Shown here one piece after another: positions 25,766-35,448 of a DNA stretch of 58,829 bases. Within the stretch, counting starts at the first letter, position 1. Each line of letters starts with the position of its first letter. A program made the position numbers and the translations under genes. Under the pieces are notes generated by a model. It was not told where the DNA came from and did no database searches. It saw only the letters and a program-made list of their open reading frames with translations. The stretch is taken from the NCBI GenBank assembly GCA_012959395.1, contig DUDG01000041.1, forward strand, positions 1 to 58,829. Reading direction: 5' to 3'. Origin of the DNA: Flavobacteriaceae bacterium (GTDB lineage Bacteria > Bacteroidota > Bacteroidia > Flavobacteriales > Flavobacteriaceae).

Positions 25766-27667
25766 CTAAAAGTGGTATCTTTTGAAAGTCTCTATAGCAG
25801 AATAGTCCGACATTCCTAAATCATGGAAGGTTTTAGCAATTGCTCTATTTCTATCTTCTGTTCTAACCCAAAATTCTCTATTATCATCACCTTGAAACAT
25901 GACGTTATCTTTTTGAGTTTGATGATAAAAAATAGCTTTTCTTTTTATTAAAACCTGATTAGGGCTCATTGGAATAGACATGTCTATATCATGAACTTCC
26001 CATTCATGCCAAGCTCCTCTATATAGCCAAACCCAGCAATTTTTCATATAACTTTTTTTCTTAACTAATTCCAATACATTAAAAAGAACATCCAAACAAA
26101 CTTTGTGTGTTCCATGAGGATCAGCCAAATCTCCAGCAGCATAAATTTGATGAGGTTTAATTTTTTTAATTATATCAATCATTATATTAATATCCGAGTT
26201 TGAAGGTGGCATTTTTTTTACAGTACCGGTCTCATAAAATGGGAGCTTTAAAAAATGAACATTAGAATCAGGTATGCCAATAAATCTAGTTGCAGCTAAA
26301 GCTTCTTTTTCTCTTATTAATGATGCCATATTTCTAACATCTTTATCATCTAATATTTCATTACTATTTTTAAGAAATTTAATTAAATCTTTCGAACTTT
26401 TTTTAACATTATCAGAAATTTCTGAATAAACCTCCAAATACTTAAGAACATCCGAATTATTTACAGCTATGTTGCCAGATGTTTGATACGCTACATGTAC
26501 CTCATGACCTTGATTAACCAACCTTGCAAAGGTTCCTCCCATTGAAATCACATCGTCATCAGGATGGGGACTAAAAATAAGTACCCTTTTCTTAGAGGGC
26601 TCAGCCCTTTCTGGTCTATACTTATCATCTGCATTTGGTTTTCCACCAGGCCACCCAGTAATTGTTCTTGAAACCTTATTAAAAACTTCTAAATTAATAT
26701 CGTAACAAGATTGATAGATTAATAATTCTGACAAATTATTTTCATTGTAATCAGATTCAGTTAAGTTTAATAAAGATTTTTTTGTTTTTTGACACAACCA
26801 AACTACTGCTTTCGCTTTAAGCTCTTTAGTCCAATTACAAGATCCTACCTTCCATGGAGACTTAATTCTAGTTAAATCAGAAGCTGAAGAATTATCTAAA
26901 ACAAAAGTAACATTTCCATGCTTTTGTAAAAAACTAGCAGGTATATTCGAATCTATTTCATCCTGAATAGCCTTTTTAATAACCAAAGATTTATTCTGCC
27001 CCCAAGCAAGTAAAACTATTCTTTTAGATTTTCTAATAGTTTCAATTCCCATTGTAAGAGCAGTAGTTGGAACATTTTCGATGCCATAAAAAGATTTTCT
27101 TGCATCATTTCTAGTTATGTAATCTAAATGTACTAACCTTGTTAAAGAATTATAATTTGACCCTGGTTCATTAAAACCAATATGTCCTGTTCTTCCAATA
27201 CCTAAAAGTTGAAAATCAATTCCACCTAGTTCATGTATTTTCTTCTCATAATTCAAACAATGATCATTAACTTGATCATTGTTCAAGCTTCCATTTGGAA
27301 TATAAATATTCTGAGGTTTTATATCAACATACGAAAATAGATGCACATCCATAAAATGATAATAACTCTGAGCATCAACTTTTTTCATTGGAAAATACTC
27401 GTCTAAATTAAATGAAATTACATTTGAAAAACTAAGTCCCTCTTCTTTATACATTCTTACAAGTTCATTATATACTGAAATAGGTGAAGAACCAGTAGCC
27501 AGACCTAAAACACAATGCTTTTTTTCTTTTTGTTTTTTTCTAATTAAAATGGCTATTTCATTAGCAACCATTTTTGAAGCTTCTTTAGATTCATCAAAAA
27601 TCACAGTATGAATTTTTTCAAATCTAGTTTCTTCAAATGTTCCGGGTGATTTATAATCAATTATCAT
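25766..27667 (-). CDS. nagB: Glucosamine-6-phosphate deaminase fused to PIG-L deacetylase
   Basis: 633-aa two-domain protein. The N-terminal half (to about residue 260) is NagB: FNLDEY, then LLGIGRTGHIGFNEPGS with the active-site residues, converting glucosamine-6-P to fructose-6-P and ammonia. The C-terminal half from about 370 is a LmbE/PIG-L-type zinc deacetylase with SPHPDDDVISMGGT and DPHGTH. The fusion could deacetylate an N-acetylated amino sugar and deaminate it in sequence; long NagB proteins of this form are common in Bacteroidota. I use the ATG at 27667, which overlaps the symporter stop (ATGA); an upstream TTG at 27691 is less likely. Confidence 0.92.
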   Translation of the reverse strand: MIIDYKSPGTFEETRFEKIHTVIFDESKEASKMVANEIAILIRKKQKEKKHCVLGLATGSSPISVYNELVRMYKEEGLSFSNVISFNLDEYFPMKKVDAQSYYHFMDVHLFSYVDIKPQNIYIPNGSLNNDQVNDHCLNYEKKIHELGGIDFQLLGIGRTGHIGFNEPGSNYNSLTRLVHLDYITRNDARKSFYGIENVPTTALTMGIETIRKSKRIVLLAWGQNKSLVIKKAIQDEIDSNIPASFLQKHGNVTFVLDNSSASDLTRIKSPWKVGSCNWTKELKAKAVVWLCQKTKKSLLNLTESDYNENNLSELLIYQSCYDINLEVFNKVSRTITGWPGGKPNADDKYRPERAEPSKKRVLIFSPHPDDDVISMGGTFARLVNQGHEVHVAYQTSGNIAVNNSDVLKYLEVYSEISDNVKKSSKDLIKFLKNSNEILDDKDVRNMASLIREKEALAATRFIGIPDSNVHFLKLPFYETGTVKKMPPSNSDINIMIDIIKKIKPHQIYAAGDLADPHGTHKVCLDVLFNVLELVKKKSYMKNCWVWLYRGAWHEWEVHDIDMSIPMSPNQVLIKRKAIFYHQTQKDNVMFQGDDNREFWVRTEDRNRAIAKTFHDLGMSDYSAIETFKRYHF

Positions 27668-29478
27668 TTTAATTTTTTTAATTTTTTCCAACTATTTTTT
27701 AGTAGATAGGAAAAAATTAATCCTATCGCTAAAAATGAAATCCCATTATTAATTTCGCCATATAGAAAGTAGCCTGTAGAAAATAAAATTGAATATATAG
27801 CGAAACAACCAGATAGCATACAGATAATTCCAATCGGAACTGACCATGTTTCATTATTATTTTCCTTATTAAAGTTAATATTCTTTTTCAAAGCTTCTGA
27901 TTTTATTTTTTCCCAGCCTGGACCACCAGGGTTTGTTTTTTTACAAAAATTAATTAATGTTTCTGTAGTGTCTGGTTTGGTTAAAAAAGTAACTACTAAC
28001 CACACAACTGAAGTAAATAAAACAACCATTGGAAATTTATAATAAGAAGGCAAGATTCCAGAATCAGAAAATAATATTTCTCCTAAACTTGTAAAATTTA
28101 AAATTATCGAAATAAACCCTGAGACAAACATTGCGCTAATCTCACTCCATGCATTGATTCTCCACCAAAACCATCTCAAAATAAAAATTAAACCTGTGCC
28201 TGCTCCAAACATTAAAATTACATCAAATAATTGAAGAGCATTTGTCAATAATAATGCAAAAATTGCACTAATTACAAATAGAGATACTGTTGAAATTCTT
28301 CCAATATTAACAAGTTCTTTTTCAGATGCATTTTTTTTTATTTGTTGCTTATAAAAATCATTTACTATATAAGAAGATCCCCAATTTAAATGTGTAGAAA
28401 TTGTTGACATATATGCTGCCCCTAGTGATGCAACAACAAGACCTAATAACCCTGACGGAAGCATTGTAAGCATTGCAGGATATGCAAGATCATGACCAAG
28501 TTTATCCTCAGAAATATCAGGAAAAGCATCCTGAATGCTTGCTAAATCAGGAAATATAACCAAAGAGGCTAAGGCTACAATAATCCATGGCCAAGGTCTA
28601 AGGGCATAATGCATGACGTTAAAGAAAAAAGTGGCTCCAATAGCATGGCTTTCGTCTTTGGCAGCTAACATTCGTTGAGCTATATAGCCTCCTCCTCCAG
28701 GTTCAGCTCCTGGATACCAAGAACTCCACCATTGCACTGCAAGCGGAACAATAAGCAAAGGAATATATACGTCTGGGTCGTCAAAATTTGGAATAATAGA
28801 AAGCTTTTCAGTAATATTTTCGTTTGCTATAAGATTAGCCATTCCACCAATTTCAGGCAGATTTACTAAGTAATATGCTGCACCAATTGATCCAGCCATA
28901 GCAACAAAAAATAATATAAAATCAGTGTAAATTACACCCCTAAAACCACCTACTGTACTAAAAACAACTGTAATAGTTCCAGCATAAAGAATTGTTTCAA
29001 TGGGCGATATACCAAGCATTATTTCACCTATTTTAATAGCCGCTAGTGTCACTCCAGACATAGCCATTACATTAAATATAACGCCTAAATATATAGCTCT
29101 AAATCCTCTCAAAAATTTTCCTCCCCAACCACTATATCTCAGTTCATAGAATTCCATGTCTGTTGATACATTTGATCTTCTCCAAAGCTTAGCATAAACA
29201 AAAACTGTCAATAAACCTGTCAATAAAAATGCCCACCATACCCAATTTCCAGACACTCCATCTTGCCTGACTATATCTGTCACCAAATTTGGAGTATCTG
29301 TAGAAAAAGTTGTAGCTACCATAGAAATCCCTAGCAACCACCAGGGCATATTTCTTCCAGATAAAAAATATTCCGATGAACTAGAAGATGATTTTTTTGA
29401 AACCCAAAACCCAATAAAAAGAGTTATTGAAAAAAAACAAACAATTATAAATACATCAAGAGAAGATAAGTCAATCAT
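27664..29478 (-). CDS. Sodium:solute symporter (SSS family)
   Basis: 604 aa with about 13-15 membrane helices. It opens DVFIIVCFFSITLFIGFWVS and carries the SSS features SSEYFLSGRNMPWWLLGISMVATTFSTDTPN and GGFRGVIYTDFILFF. A cytoplasmic stretch rich in Lys/Asn precedes the last helices. It overlaps the NagB-deacetylase gene by four bases and follows the nucleotidyltransferase after 85 bases, so a sugar, perhaps an amino sugar or uronic acid, is the likely cargo. This SSS subgroup is frequent next to glycan enzymes in marine Bacteroidota. Substrate inferred from context only. Confidence 0.88.
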   Translation of the reverse strand: MIDLSSLDVFIIVCFFSITLFIGFWVSKKSSSSSSEYFLSGRNMPWWLLGISMVATTFSTDTPNLVTDIVRQDGVSGNWVWWAFLLTGLLTVFVYAKLWRRSNVSTDMEFYELRYSGWGGKFLRGFRAIYLGVIFNVMAMSGVTLAAIKIGEIMLGISPIETILYAGTITVVFSTVGGFRGVIYTDFILFFVAMAGSIGAAYYLVNLPEIGGMANLIANENITEKLSIIPNFDDPDVYIPLLIVPLAVQWWSSWYPGAEPGGGGYIAQRMLAAKDESHAIGATFFFNVMHYALRPWPWIIVALASLVIFPDLASIQDAFPDISEDKLGHDLAYPAMLTMLPSGLLGLVVASLGAAYMSTISTHLNWGSSYIVNDFYKQQIKKNASEKELVNIGRISTVSLFVISAIFALLLTNALQLFDVILMFGAGTGLIFILRWFWWRINAWSEISAMFVSGFISIILNFTSLGEILFSDSGILPSYYKFPMVVLFTSVVWLVVTFLTKPDTTETLINFCKKTNPGGPGWEKIKSEALKKNINFNKENNNETWSVPIGIICMLSGCFAIYSILFSTGYFLYGEINNGISFLAIGLIFSYLLKNSWKKLKKLK

Positions 29479-29563
29479 TATTTTTATTATTTAAAACTAG
29501 CATAATCTATCCTAAATTTAATCAATAAATAGCTAAAAAGATAGATAGTGTAGACCAACTCAA

Positions 29564-30394
29564 TTATTTCAAATGTTTTTCTAGTTCTAAAATATCTGTT
29601 TTCGAAGTTAAGTCTAAAACTGAATCTGATATAGGAATTCCTAAAACACTTTTAGAATCTTCTGAAATCATATTTTTTAAAACATCTGGAATTTCTTTTT
29701 CATTTCTAGAATCATTTATAGGACAATTCTTAAAAAATTTAAAACTTTGATTTCCATTAAATTTAAAAAGATTCATGCTAACCCTAATTTTACCTGCTTT
29801 ATCCAAAGATTTATTAATTATTTCTAATTCAGGCTTTTCAATAATATCTATAAGAAAATTCTTATTATCCATTTTTGCAATTGCAAAAGAGCTAATTCTA
29901 TCTTTACTAAAGTTCAATCCATCACGATCATAAGCGATAAAAGCATTAATAGCTTTACTTTTTCTGATTTTAAATAAAGACTGCACTGAATACAAATTAT
30001 CACCATTACAAACACAAAATGATATAGATTTTAATAAAGGAAATTGATCAAGAGTCTGTAAAACAGCGTCAGCTGTTCCTAAGGGTTTGACTCTTGCTTT
30101 TGATATATATTGAATAGAAAAATTAATAATAACTTCTTTTGATTCAATTTTAAAATTATTTCTAAAAAAATCTGCTTTTTCACTAGTTACTATATATATT
30201 TTCTTAAACCCTGCTTGAATAATATTTGAAATTAAATAACTAATAAATGGTTTTTTTTCTCTTCCAAATTCAATCAAAACTTTACTTTTTGAATTAGCAG
30301 CTTCAATCTGAGCATTTGATAATTTACTATTATTAATAGGCTTTTTCATTCTTGAAGAAGCCCCAGCAGCCATAATAATTATTGAATCTGTCAT
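29564..30394 (-). CDS. Sugar-1-phosphate nucleotidyltransferase
   Basis: 276-aa nucleotidyltransferase. The N-terminal nucleotide loop is MAAGASSRM near residues 8-16, with Lys in SKVLIEFG, then GTADAVLQ near 101, the metal-binding CNGDN near 122 and IEKPELEII. The expected reaction is NTP plus sugar-1-P to NDP-sugar plus diphosphate. The ATG lies one base after the stop of the GHMP kinase gene, so kinase and pyrophosphorylase are co-translated. This is the split equivalent of kinase/pyrophosphorylase fusions such as the fucose-salvage enzyme. The sugar is not identifiable. Confidence 0.83.
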   Translation of the reverse strand: MTDSIIIMAAGASSRMKKPINNSKLSNAQIEAANSKSKVLIEFGREKKPFISYLISNIIQAGFKKIYIVTSEKADFFRNNFKIESKEVIINFSIQYISKARVKPLGTADAVLQTLDQFPLLKSISFCVCNGDNLYSVQSLFKIRKSKAINAFIAYDRDGLNFSKDRISSFAIAKMDNKNFLIDIIEKPELEIINKSLDKAGKIRVSMNLFKFNGNQSFKFFKNCPINDSRNEKEIPDVLKNMISEDSKSVLGIPISDSVLDLTSKTDILELEKHLK

Positions 30395-30395
30395 T

Positions 30396-31469
30396 TTAAA
30401 TTACACCTTTAGAAATTTTAACATTTGAAATATCTATTGCACCAGCCTGACGTATTGATTTTATCATATTTTGTTCATTTTTAAAATCACAAATCACAAC
30501 AATAGAACCGCCACCTCCAGATCCAATAATCTTAGATCCATAAGCTCCAGCTAAATTTGCTGCATCGATCATACGGTCAATTCTAGGAACTGTAATTTTA
30601 AGTTTATTTTTTAAAATACTATGATGTAAATTCATCAATTCTCCTAAAACTTTAATATTTGTATTAGAATTTTCCATTTCTTTTAAAGCTTTTAGTGTAA
30701 TATCATGATTCTCTACAGCAGCGCTAAAATAAATCAAAGATTCGTAATCTAAAAACTTTGAATAATTTTTAATTTCATCTTTTTTACATTGAACTATATT
30801 AAATTTTGAATTAATTTTTTGAATCTTACTAATCGCATCCAAAGCCTTATTTTTCAATAAGTTCAACACTCCATCTGTGTTTTTAGAAACGCCAGAGTTT
30901 GCAATTATAAAACTATTAATCCCGCTATCAATTTCTTTGTATGAAAATTTTGAACCTGTTTCTAGAAATGTTGTATTCCCTATAGCTATTGAATATTGAT
31001 CCATTTTTCCACCAGATCCTCCCTGCTCAATTACTTCTGAATGATAAGCTATCTCAGCTATTAATTCTTTATTGATTTGTCTTTTAATTCCAAAAACTTT
31101 AATAAAAAAACTAACTAAAGAAACTGTCAAGGCAGAAGAACTAGAAATGCCAGCATTAATATAAATATCACTCATAACTTTTATATTCATGCCTAAATTT
31201 ATTTCACATCCAAAAGTTCTTAATGTTTTTATTACAGCTCTTAAATGATCTCCTTTTTTTATAAAACTTAAATCATCATTAATGTCAATACATACTTTTT
31301 GATTTAATTCAATTAAATTAAATTTTAATACCCCATCAGAATTAACTTCACCCTCTACTGTCATATATTTATCTATGGCACATGCAATCACAGGTAATCC
31401 TAAATAATCCTGATGATCACCAAAAAGGCAAATTCTAGCTGGAGCTTTTGAAATAATAATATTTTTCAA
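30396..31469 (-). CDS. GHMP-family sugar kinase
   Basis: 357 aa. KAPARICLFGDHQDYLGLPVI near residues 8-28 resembles the galactokinase signature (GEHTDYNGG) more than mevalonate kinase. The ATP loop is AGISSSSALTVSL near 110, EQGGSGGKMDQYSIA supplies the catalytic Asp, and IGSGGGGSIVVI closes the fold. It probably phosphorylates the anomeric C1 hydroxyl of a free sugar, feeding the nucleotidyltransferase one base downstream. The start is a TTG at 31469 and no ATG is available before the signature. The gene begins 39 bases after the sulfatase stop, so it probably acts on a sugar freed by that enzyme. Confidence 0.82.
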   Translation of the reverse strand: MKNIIISKAPARICLFGDHQDYLGLPVIACAIDKYMTVEGEVNSDGVLKFNLIELNQKVCIDINDDLSFIKKGDHLRAVIKTLRTFGCEINLGMNIKVMSDIYINAGISSSSALTVSLVSFFIKVFGIKRQINKELIAEIAYHSEVIEQGGSGGKMDQYSIAIGNTTFLETGSKFSYKEIDSGINSFIIANSGVSKNTDGVLNLLKNKALDAISKIQKINSKFNIVQCKKDEIKNYSKFLDYESLIYFSAAVENHDITLKALKEMENSNTNIKVLGELMNLHHSILKNKLKITVPRIDRMIDAANLAGAYGSKIIGSGGGGSIVVICDFKNEQNMIKSIRQAGAIDISNVKISKGVI

Positions 31470-31508
31470 AAATCAAATTTTATTCAAACTAAATTACCTA
31501 AACTTATT

Positions 31509-33038
31509 TTATTCTAAAGAAGGAATTCTAAAATTATCTAAATAAGGTGTGGTGTGGGCTTCTCTTAAATAACCTTCTAGAATTGAAATAATCTCTGGGA
31601 ATTCTTCAGATAAATCATTTAATTCTTTTACATCTTTAGAAAGGTCAAAAAGCTGAAGTTTAGATTTTTCTTTAAATAGATTTTTTTTAAGCCCTTTCCA
31701 TTTTCCCATTCTTATTGCCTGTAATCCACCACTAGCAGGGTATTCCCAATACAAATAATCATGCTGATTTTGGTCTGCCCCTATTAAGGTAGGGTAAAAA
31801 CTAATTCCATCAGTAGGAAAAGGTGTTTTTATATTAGCAACATCTAGTGCTGTTTCAAAAAAATCATAAAATGCTGAAATATGGTCTGAAGAAGATCCTT
31901 CTTTGATTTCGTTTGGCCAACTTGCAATCATCGGGACCCTTACACCACCTTCATTAACACTGCCTTTCATAGTGTTTCTAGAATTAACAAAAATTCCTGT
32001 ACTATTAAAAAATTTAGTATCTACCTGGGGGACATGAGTAGGTCCGTTGTCACTTGTAAAAATAATAAGAGTGTTTTCGTATTCTCCAATTTCTTTAAGT
32101 TTAGCTACAAGCTCACCTACTTGTTCATCTAAATATGAAATCATAGCGGCATAGGTTGCTCTTGGATTTTTATTAGGAAAATATGACTTTCCAGTATAGG
32201 GCTCTTCAGATCCGAATTTTTCTAAATAATAATCTACCCATTTCTGGGGGCCTTGTAAAGGGAGATGAGGAATTGGTGAGGCATAGTAAAGAAAGAAATT
32301 TTCATCTTTATTTCTGTCTATAAAATCTAAAGCTTCTCGATGCATTAAATCTGGAGCATAATCTTTTTGATTGTATTTTAAATATGAAATATCATCTTTG
32401 GGGTCAGCATTTTCATCTATTCCCTCTTGTTTTGTAACTATATAATTATCCAACAAATGTCTTTCCTCATTTTTCCATAAATGAGTGGGATAATAAGTAT
32501 GTGCTTGCCTTTGACAATTATAGCCATAGAAAAAATCAAATCCTTTTTTATTTGGAATACTATTAGTCATCGGAGCTCCTAACCCCCATTTTCCAACCAT
32601 CCCAGTTTTATAACCATTTTCTTGTAAAACATTAGCAACCGTCACTATAGAGTCTAATAAGGGTCTCTGCCCTTCTAAACTTGGGTCATCTAACATGGCT
32701 TTAAAACTCCAGACATCGCCTCTCTCACTCCACTCGCCATTAGCTCTGATATGAGTGTTTCCCATATGCATTCCCGTCATTAATACACTTCTTGCAGGAG
32801 CACATACTGGAGCACCAGAATAATGATTGGTAAATAACATTCCAGAATTTGCTAATTTGTCAATGTTTGGTGTTTCAATTAATTTTTGCCCATATACTCC
32901 AATTTCTCCATAACCTAAATCATCAGCTAAAATATATATGATGTTAGGTTGTTTTAGTTTGGAATCTTCACACCCATAAAGTATTATAATTAAGATAAAA
33001 AAGAATGATTTAAAAAAAAGTTGAGCAGATTTTTTCAT
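31509..33038 (-). CDS. S1-family sulfatase, lipoprotein
   Basis: 509 aa. A lipoprotein signal ends YGC (Cys23). The metal-binding ILADDLG has Asp39/Asp40, and the formylglycine signature is CAPAR, with Cys79 as the residue oxidised to formylglycine. Further conserved blocks are VGKWGLG and TSDNGPTHV. It removes sulfate esters from a glycan in the periplasm or at the surface; the subfamily and substrate cannot be read by eye. The maturation enzyme is encoded 2.5 kb away at 35518-36540. It heads the minus-strand operon that continues with the sugar kinase, nucleotidyltransferase and NagB. It diverges from the HMG-CoA reductase gene. Confidence 0.92.
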   Translation of the reverse strand: MKKSAQLFFKSFFFILIIILYGCEDSKLKQPNIIYILADDLGYGEIGVYGQKLIETPNIDKLANSGMLFTNHYSGAPVCAPARSVLMTGMHMGNTHIRANGEWSERGDVWSFKAMLDDPSLEGQRPLLDSIVTVANVLQENGYKTGMVGKWGLGAPMTNSIPNKKGFDFFYGYNCQRQAHTYYPTHLWKNEERHLLDNYIVTKQEGIDENADPKDDISYLKYNQKDYAPDLMHREALDFIDRNKDENFFLYYASPIPHLPLQGPQKWVDYYLEKFGSEEPYTGKSYFPNKNPRATYAAMISYLDEQVGELVAKLKEIGEYENTLIIFTSDNGPTHVPQVDTKFFNSTGIFVNSRNTMKGSVNEGGVRVPMIASWPNEIKEGSSSDHISAFYDFFETALDVANIKTPFPTDGISFYPTLIGADQNQHDYLYWEYPASGGLQAIRMGKWKGLKKNLFKEKSKLQLFDLSKDVKELNDLSEEFPEIISILEGYLREAHTTPYLDNFRIPSLE

Positions 33039-33158
33039 ATATAGTATTTACGTTTCAAAAAATAATTAGTTAATAAATAAAATTAAAGCTATTCATTAAT
33101 TATAAATTATAAAAGGTCATATTAATCAATTAATTTACACAATGATTATATTTATAGC

Positions 33159-34499
33159 ATGAAAAAACAAAATTTTAACAATAAAGTTGATGGCTTTTCT
33201 AAATTATCAAAAGAAGAAAAAATAGCATGGGTTAAATCCATTTATTTCCATGATAATCAAAAATCAGACAAGTTGTTAAAACAGTATTGGAATGAAAATG
33301 TGGATTTACAAAAAATTCATGATGAGTTTGCAGAAAATACTATTTCTAATTTTTACTTACCACTTGGTATTGCTCCAAATTTTTTAATTGATGGTAAAGA
33401 TTATACTATTCCAATGGCAATTGAAGAAAGTTCTGTTATTGCTGCAGCTTGTAAAGTCGCTAAATTTTGGAGAAAAAGAGGAGGTTTTAAAACAACTATT
33501 TTAAATTTTAAAAAAACAGGTCAAGTTCATTTCATCTTCAAAGGAGAGAAAAAAAAATTATTTGATTTTTTTAAAAATCTAAAACCATTATTATATAAAG
33601 AATGTGAAGAAATAAGTTCTAACATGACTAAAAGAGGAGGAGGAATTATAGATATTGAACTTATTGATAAAACCACAGATATCCCTAATTATTATCAACT
33701 AAATGCTACGTTTGATACCGTAGATTCAATGGGAGCTAATTTTATAAATTCTAGTCTCGAACAGTTTGCAAAAACTTTGATAAAAGAATCTAATTTGAAT
33801 TCTACTTTTTCTAAAAAAGAAAAAAACATAGAAGTAATAATGAGCATACTGTCTAATTATGTTCCAGAATGTTTAGTTAGGGCTGAAGTAAGTTGTTCTA
33901 TTGAAGAATTAAGTGAGGATAAAGAGTTTAATGGAAATAAATTTGCACAAAAATTTCTTCAAGCAATACAAATTGCAAAAACCCAAACTGTAAGAGCTGT
34001 AACGCATAATAAAGGAATAATGAATGGAGTTGATTCAGTAGTTATTGCTACTGGAAATGATTTTAGAGCAGTTGAAGCTGGTGTTCATGCTTACGCATCA
34101 AAAAATGGATCTTACACTAGTTTGTCAGACGTAAGTATAAGCAATGATGTTTTTACCTTTTCAATAGAACTTCCCATTTCTTTAGGAACTGTTGGTGGCA
34201 TAACAAACTTACATCCACTTGTAAAATGGTCTCTTAATTTACTTGGAAATCCGTCGGGAAAAGAGCTAATGAGAATAGTTGCTGTAGCTGGGCTTTCTCA
34301 AAATTTTGGTGCCTTAAAATCATTAATAACTTCAGGAATACAAAAAGGACACATGAAAATGCATTTAATTAATATTTTAAATACACTGAATGTTAATGAT
34401 TATGAAAAGAAAGAGCTAGTTAATCACTTTAAAAATAACATTGTTTCTTATAGTGCAACTAAAAAAGCACTAATTAATCTTAGAAGAAATGAATTATAA
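33159..34499 (+). CDS. Hydroxymethylglutaryl-CoA reductase
   Basis: 446-aa soluble HMG-CoA reductase, class II-like by sequence and lacking any membrane anchor. Catalytic features: Glu in AIEESSVIAAA, nucleotide-site motif DSMGAN, Lys in HNKGIMNG, Asp in IATGND, GTVGGIT, and the catalytic His in KGHMKMH near residue 397. In this lineage it serves mevalonate synthesis and supplies the mevalonate kinase and decarboxylase at 8-10.5 kb. It overlaps the next GHMP kinase gene by 11 bases. Confidence 0.93.
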   Translation: MKKQNFNNKVDGFSKLSKEEKIAWVKSIYFHDNQKSDKLLKQYWNENVDLQKIHDEFAENTISNFYLPLGIAPNFLIDGKDYTIPMAIEESSVIAAACKVAKFWRKRGGFKTTILNFKKTGQVHFIFKGEKKKLFDFFKNLKPLLYKECEEISSNMTKRGGGIIDIELIDKTTDIPNYYQLNATFDTVDSMGANFINSSLEQFAKTLIKESNLNSTFSKKEKNIEVIMSILSNYVPECLVRAEVSCSIEELSEDKEFNGNKFAQKFLQAIQIAKTQTVRAVTHNKGIMNGVDSVVIATGNDFRAVEAGVHAYASKNGSYTSLSDVSISNDVFTFSIELPISLGTVGGITNLHPLVKWSLNLLGNPSGKELMRIVAVAGLSQNFGALKSLITSGIQKGHMKMHLINILNTLNVNDYEKKELVNHFKNNIVSYSATKKALINLRRNEL

Positions 34500-35400
34500 A
34501 ACTACTAGTCCTGGTAAATTATTAATTACTTCTGAATACTTTGTTTTAAAAGGAGCCTTAGCACTTGCTATTCCAACTAAATTCAATCAAACACTTGAGT
34601 TTATAGCAAACCATTCTAACAAATTAATTTGGGAGGCATATGATGAAAAAAACTTAATATGGTTTAATTGCGAATTTGGACTTCCAGATTTGGAAATTAT
34701 CAAAAACAAAAATGAGACAACTAAAGTTTTACAGTCCATATTATTATCAGCAAAAAAATTAAATTCTCATTTTTTAAATGAATTTAGTGGTGGTCTTATT
34801 AAGACTAATCTTGATTTCCCAAATAACTGGGGTTTAGGTAGTTCTTCTACATTAATTAATAATATTTCAAATTGGGCCAATATCAATCCATATGAATTAT
34901 TATGGTCTAATTTTAAAGGAAGTGGTTATGATATTGCTTGTGCAAAATCAAAAGATCCCATTTTATATAAACTTAAAAACAATAAACCAACTATTAAAAA
35001 AGTATATTTCAAACCGATTTTTTTTCAAAATTTATTTTTTATTCATTTAAATAAAAAACAAAATAGTAATAAGCAAATAAACCTTTTTTATGAAAATCAA
35101 TTAGAAAATAATGACCTTATTAATGTTTTTTCTCAACTAACTATGGAATTTATTAATTCCAAAACCTTAATAGATTTTCAAAATTGCATAATAAAACATG
35201 AAAGTATTTTATCAAAGTATCTTGAAATCATTCCAATAAAAGAAAATCTTTTTAAAGATTATGATGGTGAAATAAAAAGTTTAGGTGCTTGGGGGGGTGA
35301 TTTTATATTAGCTGCTGGGCCCTTGAGTTCGCCTGAATATTTTAAAAACAAAGGTTTTAGAACTGTTCTAAAATACAACGAAATGCTTTATAATGTTTAA
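34489..35400 (+). CDS. GYDIA-type GHMP kinase
   Basis: 303 aa. It opens TSPGKLLITSEYFVLKGALALAIP, typical of mevalonate-type kinases, with a phosphate loop NWGLGSSSTLINN near residues 118-130 and the namesake GSGYDIACA near 143-151. Flavobacteria carry this gene next to HMG-CoA reductase, and it is the best candidate for the phosphomevalonate kinase step, otherwise unaccounted for here between mevalonate kinase and the decarboxylase. That assignment is inference. It ends before a sigma-54-like element and a bidirectional terminator. Confidence 0.85.
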   Translation: MNYKTTSPGKLLITSEYFVLKGALALAIPTKFNQTLEFIANHSNKLIWEAYDEKNLIWFNCEFGLPDLEIIKNKNETTKVLQSILLSAKKLNSHFLNEFSGGLIKTNLDFPNNWGLGSSSTLINNISNWANINPYELLWSNFKGSGYDIACAKSKDPILYKLKNNKPTIKKVYFKPIFFQNLFFIHLNKKQNSNKQINLFYENQLENNDLINVFSQLTMEFINSKTLIDFQNCIIKHESILSKYLEIIPIKENLFKDYDGEIKSLGAWGGDFILAAGPLSSPEYFKNKGFRTVLKYNEMLYNV

Positions 35401-35422
35401 AAAAAAATTACATTTCTAAAGT

Positions 35423-35439
35423 TTGGCACGATTACTGCA
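35423..35439 (+). promoter_or_regulatory. Sigma-54-type promoter
   Basis: TTGGCACGATTACTGCA matches the -24/-12 consensus (TGGCAC-N5-TTGC) with one mismatch and has the required GG-N10-GC spacing. It lies 23 bases after the GYDIA kinase stop on the plus strand. The only thing downstream is the terminator at 35478-35516, since the next gene is antisense. Confidence 0.65.
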
Positions 35440-35448
35440 TTATGAATA

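Noticed and set aside
27668-27691. TTG start eight codons upstream for the NagB-deacetylase gene
   Set aside because: The ATG at 27667 overlaps the symporter stop in the common ATGA form and begins at the usual NagB N-terminus.
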